Below, piece by piece: positions 58,295 through 64,000 of a stretch of 64,000 nt of DNA. Source of the DNA: Prostheceraeus crozeri. Taxonomy: Eukaryota > Platyhelminthes > Polycladida > Euryleptidae. Under the pieces are notes generated by a model. That model worked only from the letters and a program-made list of their open reading frames with translations, had not been told where the DNA came from and ran no database searches. A program made the position numbers and the translations under genes. The stretch lies in NCBI GenBank assembly GCA_907163375.1, contig CAJQUW010009310.1, forward strand, positions 124,001 through 188,000. The letters are read 5' to 3'. Positions within the stretch are counted from its first letter, which is position 1; every line of letters starts with the position of its first letter.

Positions 58295-58306
58295 AATTTT
58301 ATTTAT
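58295..58306 (-). terminator. Probable polyadenylation signal of the 58415-58708 gene
   Basis: AATAAATAAAATTG on the minus strand, about 110 bp past the stop codon. Confidence 0.4.
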
Positions 58307-58414
58307 TTTCATAATGCGTTTACAGATCAGAAATTATGTTCAATTATTTGCTAATCAGAATCCCATTTACAGAATTTGTGAAATAAAAACAAGAGGTTTA
58401 CAATGTAAGTGTAA

Positions 58415-58708
58415 TTAACCATAAAAAATGAAAGAAGGTAAGTCACGTCCCTCGGGGGACTCCGTTAACTTCAAGAAGTCCTCGGCCCATTCGAGGAATG
58501 TTGCATTGTTTGTGAAGTCGTGATCACACTCGTGTATAGGGCACTTCGCCGACAGTCCTTTTCTCCTCTGGAGTGCTGTCACTGTTAAAGTCTTCCAGAG
58601 TTCCACTTTGCATCCGCAATACAAATTAATCTTCGCATCCAACGCTCCACCCATAATTATTTGGCTTTCATTGTGGTAACAGAACAGTTGTTTCTGGGTA
58701 CTCATCAT
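58415..58708 (-). CDS. Small cysteine-rich protein, 97 aa, unknown
   Basis: I do not recognise the protein. It starts MMSTQKQLFCYH and has cysteines at 10, 31, 33, 56 and 61 with histidines at 12, 59 and 63 (YCGCK and KCPIHECDHDF), which could bind zinc. The C-terminal third is acidic and amphipathic (FLEWAEDFLKL). There is no signal peptide or membrane segment. A TATATAAG box lies 79-86 bp upstream, and the gene is divergent from the 58947-59342 gene, with the two TATA boxes about 60 bp apart. Support as a gene: proper promoter, open frame with balanced composition, poly(A) signal. It has no homologue that I know. Confidence 0.6.
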   Translation of the reverse strand: MMSTQKQLFCYHNESQIIMGGALDAKINLYCGCKVELWKTLTVTALQRRKGLSAKCPIHECDHDFTNNATFLEWAEDFLKLTESPEGRDLPSFIFYG

Positions 58709-58763
58709 GAAGTTGATTCGTAATAGATTCCTAATGTCTACTCAAGTCACGAGGATTAGAACT

Positions 58764-58795
58764 TGCTTAATTGGAACAATGTCATCCTTATATAT
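58764..58795 (-). promoter_or_regulatory. Minus-strand half of a divergent TATA promoter
   Basis: TATATAAG occupies 58794-58787 on the minus strand. A start site near 58764 would be 30 bp downstream, followed at once by TTCTAATCCTC (58761-58751). Confidence 0.65.
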
Positions 58796-58855
58796 CCCTT
58801 TAGGGAAAATCGGAACCTCTCTGATTGGCTGTTGGGAATTCCTTTGTTTAAAAAG

Positions 58856-58904
58856 TATATAAGTCCTAGCTGTGTACCAATTCTCATCAAAGGTTCTAAT
58901 CCTC
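58856..58904 (+). promoter_or_regulatory. Plus-strand half of a divergent TATA promoter
   Basis: TATATAAG at 58856-58863 is followed 30 bp on by an initiator-like CTCATC (A at 58886) and by TTCTAATCCTC at 58894-58904, the same 11-mer as downstream of the opposite TATA box. Confidence 0.68.
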
Positions 58905-58946
58905 AAGTACCATATTATCAGCCATCTTATTCTAATCACATTGAAA

Positions 58947-59342
58947 ATGGAACGTATCACAGCACCTCCCACTTCTCCAGCTGAAGTTGAAAGGATCGAA
59001 TCGGAACAGGTATTCGGAACAGGACCCATAACTCCTCCGGAGTCATCCGAAGATGAGAATTGCATGGTACAGAGTAGTGTGTTCGAAACACCGGTGGAGG
59101 TCTTGATAACGGTGAAGACACGCTGTGGAAGAGATGTTCGAAATGCGCCCAGGAGGATCCACACGAAGCGAATATGTGTGCGTATGGAACCCGATGAGGA
59201 AAATCTCACAACTGCGCTGGAGTTCAGCATTATAGAACCACCAACGCCTCGCCGCTGCCCTGGTGCCCCCAAGAAAACAAAAGTGTGTGTTCGTGTTGAC
59301 TTAAAAAAACTCATTCCTTTTCCCAATATCAACAACATGTAA
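58947..59342 (+). CDS. Small basic protein with Pro-directed motifs, 131 aa, unknown
   Basis: I do not recognise the family. The ATG at 58947 lies 61 bp after the predicted start site; an earlier in-frame ATG (58872) would lie upstream of it and adds an unlikely hydrophobic leader. The N-terminal 40 residues are acidic with SP/TP sites (PPTSPAEVE, GPITPPESSEDEN), suggesting phosphorylation. The middle and C-terminus are basic and patterned as beta strands (VEVLITVKTRCG, HTKRICVRMEPD, KTKVCVRVDLKK). The string PPTPRRCPGAPKKTK resembles short CDK- or cyclin-binding linear motifs, but this is only a visual likeness. No signal peptide. A chance frame is unlikely because the minus-strand frame over it does not begin at a promoter. 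Confidence 0.68.
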   Translation: MERITAPPTSPAEVERIESEQVFGTGPITPPESSEDENCMVQSSVFETPVEVLITVKTRCGRDVRNAPRRIHTKRICVRMEPDEENLTTALEFSIIEPPTPRRCPGAPKKTKVCVRVDLKKLIPFPNINNM

Positions 59343-59654
59343 CTTTTTATCTTAAATATGACTATACATAAATGAACAATCTTGTTTTTATAATTTCACA
59401 AATCGAATTTCTGATAGGATTTGAATGGGAACTGGGGATAGATATATTCATCTCTGAAATAGCTACCTATAAGTATTTCTAAGTTTAATATTTCGAAGAT
59501 ATATATTTCAAATCACTTGTTTGAGACTTTGAAACAGCACCGAACATACTAGAACAAATTTGAAATGAATATTAATGTGTAATTCAAATGATAGTCAAAT
59601 TGGATGAAAGTTTGAATAGATTTACAGTGTTTTTGAATGCTTTTTTTAACCTTA

Positions 59655-60000
59655 GGATGATATCATACATATTGCATACAATACATCATTAGCTAGAGAA
59701 TGAAAAGATCTTTCTAATGATATAAGGTATGTACCCATTCGATGAAGAAATCCCTGTTGTATGCAAGTGTATGCAGGAAGAAAAATTATGATTTCAATTT
59801 TTAAGTTTCTCAACTAAATTCTACCTATCTTTCAAAGGGCTATAGTTGCTTCGGATGGTGTCATACATATTGCATACAATACATCATTGGAATCAGAATG
59901 AAAAGAGCTTTCGAATGATATAACATATGTACCTATTCAATGAAAAAATCCTTGTTGTATGCAAGTGTATGCAACTGGAAAAATTCTAAGTTTTTCTCAA
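59655..60000. repeat. Two tandem copies of a 198-bp unit
   Basis: TCATACATATTGCATACAAT starts at 59663 and 59861. Each unit also contains GAATGAAAAGA, AATGATATAA and TTGTATGCAAGTGTATGCA. The latter is partly inverted relative to TTGCATACAA at the start of the unit, so each unit could fold. Confidence 0.9.
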
Positions 60001-60090
60001 AAATAACTAAGTTTCCAAGTTTTTGAAAATTTTCAAAGTTAAAGTTTGATCACTCAAAATGATCATAATGCATAAACTTCCACATGAACT

Positions 60091-60127
60091 TGACCTTGAC
60101 CTTTGACTTGACCTTGACCTTTGACCT
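60091..60127. promoter_or_regulatory. Array of nuclear-receptor half sites (TGACCT)
   Basis: TGACCT occurs at 60091, 60097, 60109, 60115 and 60122, with TGACTT at 60104. TGACCTTTGACCT at 60115-60127 is a perfect DR1 element, and TGACCTTGA fits ERR/FTZ-F1-type monomer sites. A heptamer satellite is the plain alternative. Confidence 0.5.
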
Positions 60128-60163
60128 TCATACACTTCATACACGGCGGAAGGGGGGGGCCTC

Positions 60164-60259
60164 AAAATTTCTCGGGCGCTTCGCGCCCTCGAAATTTTTC
60201 GGATTATAGGGTAAGTAAATTTTCTCGTGCGCTTCGCGCACTCGAAAATTTATTTACCC
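60164..60259. repeat. Two GC-rich hairpins in tandem
   Basis: Hairpin 1 (60164-60198) has the stem GGGCGC/GCGCCC around TTC, extended by AAATTT on both sides. Hairpin 2 (60209-60259) has GTGCGC/GCGCAC around TTC within 24-bp arms from GGGTAAGTAAATTTTC. Both share the loop CGCTTCGCG. A run of eight G at about 60152-60159 precedes them. Confidence 0.88.
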
Positions 60260-60302
60260 ATGGGCTCCGGGTGCCATAGCTATTCTTTTTTGCATAACTA
60301 AA

Positions 60303-60395
60303 ACCTAACCCTAACCCTAACCCTAACCTTAACCCTAACCCTAACCCTAACCCTAACCCTAACCTTAACCCTAACCCTAACCCTAACCCTAACCT
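60303..60395. repeat. Interstitial telomeric repeat (CCCTAA)n
   Basis: About 15 units with two CCTTAA variants. On the plus strand the C-rich strand is shown, so the tract has the orientation of a left chromosome end, although 60 kb lie to its left. Confidence 0.97.
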
Positions 60396-60406
60396 ATTAT
60401 TTGAAT

Positions 60407-60513
60407 TTTGGCGCGAATTTAAAATTTCGAAATTTGGCGCGAAATTTGAAATTTAGATATTTCAGATTTTAATATTATCTCCAAGAGTTTTAAGCCAATA
60501 TTTTGGCGCGAAA
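60407..60513. promoter_or_regulatory. Three consensus E2F sites
   Basis: TTTGGCGCGAA at 60407-60417 and the full palindrome TTTGGCGCGAAA at 60433-60444 and 60502-60513. E2F sites classically drive S-phase genes. They lie 340-480 bp before the predicted start site of the 61572-63650 gene. Confidence 0.7.
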
Positions 60514-60857
60514 ATTAAACTTTAGAAATTGACATGCAATTCAAATATCTTAAAATATTGACTTCAAACATGTTACCATATATATTTACGAATTGAATAA
60601 TTGATTTGTATGTAATAATGTTCAAACTCTCTGAATTCATTTGAATTAACTTGCTTGTGTTTATAATAGATACATATAGTAGATTTTATACTATTTACAA
60701 GAGTCATATTCATAGCATTTGATTGCCATTCCATTCTAATGGATAAAATGAGCCAGCTGATTATTATTTTGTTTAAAATTGTCAAGTTTGTTTTGCTGTA
60801 CCAAATTGATGACATGATGTCATCAAGTCTTTGTTCATGGTTCCTTTGTTGAATCTA

Positions 60858-60963
60858 TATATAAAGAACTTGTAGAGCTCCGTTCTTCACTCAGTTTTGA
60901 ATTATTTGGTGTGCATACAAGACCTCGTTCTCCGTTTCGTCGATTTACAATTATATTTCTGAA
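60858..60963 (+). promoter_or_regulatory. TATA promoter and non-coding first exon of the 61572 gene
   Basis: TATATAAAG at 60858-60866 and an initiator CACTCAGT around 60888-60895 set a start at about 60889-60893. The untranslated exon contains no ATG and ends with GAA before GTGAGT at 60964. The matching acceptor TTTCCTTTGTAG ends at 61569, three bases before the start codon, giving a 606-bp intron. Confidence 0.62.
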
Positions 60964-61571
60964 GTGAGTTTCATCATTTAGTATTTACTGCTTTCTAAGT
61001 TTGGGAAATAGGTACATTACTAACTTCTTATAACCAAATAGTTTAAAATACATGGTTGGCTTTTAGGATAGGAAACAACACAATGTTATATTATTAATCA
61101 CAAATCTTTACTTCGTTTTTTTATTATAGCATATGAAATACACATGAATCAAGCGATCTTGATTGATGTAGTGTTTGAATTTAAATAAACATCACAAGAT
61201 TTCGTTTCTAAATAATAAAACACTAACACATTAATTTCATTTTCAATCAGCTGTTCTTCTAATTAAAATACTTTTAATCAATCTCTACACGTTCGTTTTT
61301 TCGAAAAGTCAGTTTCGTTTCAATGTTTTTTTTTCGAAATTAAATAACATTTACTCAGCTGATTCCAAACTTGATGTTTCTATATTAAAAACACCTCTTA
61401 AAAATTGATTTAAGAGTTCGAATCTCGGTTTCTGTTTCATCTTAATATTTTTCTAATTGAGATTATTAAACTTTTTAATATTACTTCTTTAAGTTTGGAA
61501 AATAGATTCATAAATGAGTTCTAATCTACAGAGAGATAAGAATATAACAAACGATTATTTCCTTTGTAGAA

Positions 61572-63650
61572 ATGGTTCGAACGTCAAGCATTTCCCGACA
61601 GAGACTTATTTTTCATTATTGCAGTACTTGCAATTTGCCAGTTCGCCACGCTAGCAAAAGCAGTCATAAGGGTTGCTCTTTTAAGGAGGATGGTACATAT
61701 CTGTATTGCCTTACATGTAAGGCATATCTGAAGAGTACTGAGAAGGCGAACAGTGAGGAAGATAAGACTTTTATTCAAGCCCATACTACCTGTGCACTTG
61801 GTAATGGACGCAAAGGCATCAATTTGACCTCGACCGCAGAGAAGCGGAAATTGGAAAGATTGTTTGCCAAGGAGGACAGGCCGGCGACAGGGGTTTTGAG
61901 CCAAAGTGATGAGGTCGCGAAGACTTCTAAACCTCCAAAAAAGACGCGATCCATCAGAGTAAAGTCGAGAAAATTCATTGATAGTGACACGTCACTATCT
62001 GATTATGAAGTGAGTACTGTTAAATGCTTATTTTAAATTAGGTTTTAATGAAACAATGATGAATGCCACCTACGATTCTAGTGCAAGTATGCATGTAGTA
62101 AACATATTTTTTAACATTTCAGAGTTCAGAACTTCCAACGAAGAGTGCCAAGGTACTTTTAAAGAAATTGCCTACAGCAAGAGATGTAAGTATTTTACAG
62201 TTAAAATTTTATGATTTTAAATATGTTTTACTACCAAACTCTTTCTTTCAGCATTTCAACAGTCTGCCACCTGTTCCGAAATTGACAATGGTGGAGAAAA
62301 AAGTGAATCCACATCCCGTAAGTAATTTTTACAAGGTCTATACGTATATAACTAGAAATTTTAAAACATTGTTAACTTTTCAGCTGTTTCAAAGTCTACC
62401 CCCTATTCCCAAGTTGAGAACGGTGGAAAATAATGGATGTCAGACACCTGTAAGTATGATTGTTGCAGTCTACACTCATGGAAATCTATCATGTCTTAAT
62501 AATCACTCTCTAATCATTTTGTCTTTATTCCTATTGCAGGCAATTCGATCTTTATCACTGAAAAAGACTCGAGATCGCAGTGTCCTCTCAACGCCACCTA
62601 CCTCAACGTCTATGGAGGACAATGAGGAAAAACCCTACACCATCCGCGAGTCCTCATCAGATGAGTCCTCTTCGGATGAGTCCTCTTCGTCAGCGACATC
62701 ATCGCCAACTTCTTCTGATGATGACAGTGATGATAGCAGAATTGCTAAGGTAAGTACAATATAAGGAATGAATATGAAAGCAGATAATTGAAATGTAAAA
62801 GATTGTAACAGTTAAATTCTGATTTTAGAATAGTTCATACAACGTTGCGGTGGAAGATGGATCTGATCATGAGATCGTCATGACTTCTAAGGTAAGATAG
62901 CTTTCAAACACTAGAAAACATGTTTACATTATTTAAATATTATTATATTGTTAATTCTACAAACATTATTAACTTCTTTCCCATATAATGATGCATGGAT
63001 AATACAAATATTTTCTATTCTCATTACAGGATGCAGCGGTCTACGCATCACAGGAGGAAGAATCCTTCTCCAACATTCGATCGTCTCCAACCTGCAGCGT
63101 CCGCTTCCCCTTCACTCCTATACTGGAGTATAGGGGTGCATCACCACCGCCCACAACACAACCACCTACCCCAGGGACTGCTCCTACGACTTCCCACGAT
63201 CCTACTCCTCCTACTACACCATCACCTACGACTTCCCATGATCCTGCTCCCCCTACGATCTCCAACACTACTATCAACGCTCCTGCTTCCATCATGCTGC
63301 AAACCAAGGAGTACAATGTTGATCTAGATGAAACCAATGACAATAGTGAGTTGAGGCGCTGTGAGGAGCGACTGCGACTTGCTGAGGAAAGAGAAGCAAA
63401 GTTAAGGACTGAAAATCGTGATCTAATTCAATCTGTGCGAAATCTAACACAGTCAAACTTGCATATGGCATCACTCCTTTCAAGAGGCAACAAGCCTTTT
63501 GAAAAAGAGACTTTAATGCATATTGAGTATGCAAATTCAAACATTGAAAAGGTGAGGCTGACTCACATGGAAGACAGGGGTGCTTGCTCTGCACAGTGTC
63601 AGCACATCAAGATGTGCCACAGTGGCATTGTAAAATGCATAAAAATGTAA
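61572..63650 (+). CDS. Seven-coding-exon zinc-finger and coiled-coil protein, 508 aa, unknown
   Basis: Coding exons: 61572-62009, 62123-62185, 62252-62317, 62384-62449, 62540-62749, 62829-62891 and 63030-63650. All six introns are GT-AG, 66-138 bp and phase 0. Exon 1 has two C2HC motifs: C17-x2-C20-x11-H32-x2-C35 and C46-x2-C49-x21-H71-x2-C74, then a basic stretch (KPPKKTRSIRVKSRK) like a nuclear signal. Exons 3 and 4 are a 22-codon duplicate (SLPPVPKL and SLPPIPKL). Exon 5 encodes an acidic Ser/Asp run. Exon 7 has a proline-threonine region with two TTSHDP repeats, a coiled coil (SELRRCEERLRLAEEREAKL onward) and a Cys/His end (CSAQCQHIKMCHSG). It is probably a nuclear DNA- or RNA-binding, self-associating protein. 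Family unknown to me. Confidence 0.72.
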
Positions 63651-63816
63651 TGTAATGTACTTTACTTTTTTCTTTTGGAAAATGAAAATTGTTGTAAATC
63701 CTGAATTTTTTTCCTTTATATCATCGATCGGTAATACTACATCTATCTCAAAAGTGAAGAGATCGGAACAAATTCTATTGGGTGGTAATAGCTCTGACGT
63801 CATAGAATGATGAAAA

Positions 63817-63851
63817 TATATAAGGACTATCAAAAATTATAATCCTTATCA
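63817..63851 (+). promoter_or_regulatory. TATA promoter of the zinc-finger gene
   Basis: TATATAAG at 63817-63824, with TAATCCTTATCATT at 63840-63853 where transcription should begin. The ATG follows at 63865, giving a leader of only about 15 bases. Confidence 0.65.
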
Positions 63852-63864
63852 TTTACTATTAAGA

Positions 63865-64000
63865 ATGGTTGTCTGTTCCAAGTGTGGAAAATCTTTTACT
63901 CTTTATGGCAATTTGCAACGTCATGAAAAATTTTGTAAGTTGGGGATAACATATAAGTGTAGCAAGTGTCCATATCAAACGAATAGGAAGGATAATCTAA
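63865..64000 (+). CDS. C2H2/C2HC zinc-finger protein, N-terminal 45 codons
   Basis: The gene begins MVVCSKCGKSF and runs out of the window. The first finger is CSKC-x12-H-x4-C (C2HC variant), and the second begins YKCSKCPYQTNRKDNL, a common finger with the CPYxTxRKDxL pattern. It is expected to bind DNA or RNA. It lies 215 bp after the stop of the preceding gene in the same orientation, with its own TATA box. The rest of the protein is not visible. Confidence 0.8.
   Translation, partial: MVVCSKCGKSFTLYGNLQRHEKFCKLGITYKCSKCPYQTNRKDNL

Larger units (their letters stand above)
59343..60857. other. Control-like intergenic block of the right-end cluster
   Basis: This 1.5-kb stretch has no gene but a dense set of ordered motifs: tandem repeat, nuclear-receptor half sites, GC hairpins, telomeric repeats and E2F sites, listed separately. 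Minus-strand frames here (for example 60573-60815) look like chance. Confidence 0.6.

Noticed and set aside
58742-59338. 198-residue minus-strand frame as a gene
   Set aside because: It covers both divergent promoters and is antisense to the 58947-59342 frame; its start has no promoter and the composition looks like a complement shadow.
60573-60815. 80-residue minus-strand frame
   Set aside because: AT-rich chance frame between the E2F sites and the plus-strand TATA box, without motifs.
63041-63343. Minus-strand 100-residue frame rich in Val and Gly
   Set aside because: It is the complement of the proline-threonine-rich last exon of the plus-strand gene.

Overview
The window is animal nuclear DNA, AT-rich by eye, and consists mostly of mobile elements and non-coding sequence. 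The following point to a metazoan: intact Tc1/mariner-type transposases with TA target duplications, spliced genes with GTAAGT donors, Penelope-like retroelement remnants with hammerhead ribozymes, LINE and tRNA-SINE copies, and a TTAGGG-type telomeric tract. TTAGGG argues against most arthropods and fits an aquatic invertebrate such as a spiralian, deuterostome or cnidarian. I cannot name the species.

Left part (1-28.7 kb) is a transposon graveyard with some young members. A 950-bp segment occurs twice, apparently identical (1-950 and 5168-6117); the second copy is the core of an element with terminal inverted repeats (TIRs) of about 100 bp. A complete Tc1-like element with a DD35E transposase lies at 2672-4473. 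A Jockey-like LINE with a deleted endonuclease occupies 7.5-10.6 kb on the minus strand. Three Penelope-like GIY-YIG remnants lie at 13-18 kb, two of them inside large inverted repeats, with hammerhead-like ribozymes beside them. A complete IS630-like transposon with a spliced transposase lies at 14734-16746. RTE-like LINE pieces, a piggyBac deletion derivative (23869-25312) and a complete DD34E Tc1-like element (26492-28708) follow.

The middle (28.7-58 kb) has no gene I can recognise. It holds several long foldback palindromes (30986-31372, 31863-32438, 38985-40360, the last built from inverted tRNA-SINE copies), purine and pyrimidine tracts, a decayed LINE with a restriction-like endonuclease domain, another hammerhead-type Penelope tail, and long featureless AT-rich stretches that could be host intron or intergenic DNA.

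The right end (58.3-64 kb) is different. It is a compact cluster of at least four small genes of unknown family with near-identical TATATAAG/TATATAAAG promoters: a divergent pair sharing one 60-bp promoter core, a seven-coding-exon gene with two C2HC zinc-finger motifs in which every coding intron is phase 0, and a C2H2-type zinc-finger gene that runs off the window. Between them is an unusual control-like block: a 198-bp tandem repeat, a nuclear-receptor half-site array, two GC-rich hairpins, (CCCTAA)n and three consensus E2F sites. I regard this cluster as the best candidate for something undescribed. Whether it is host DNA or the edge of a large mobile or virus-derived element cannot be decided from this window.
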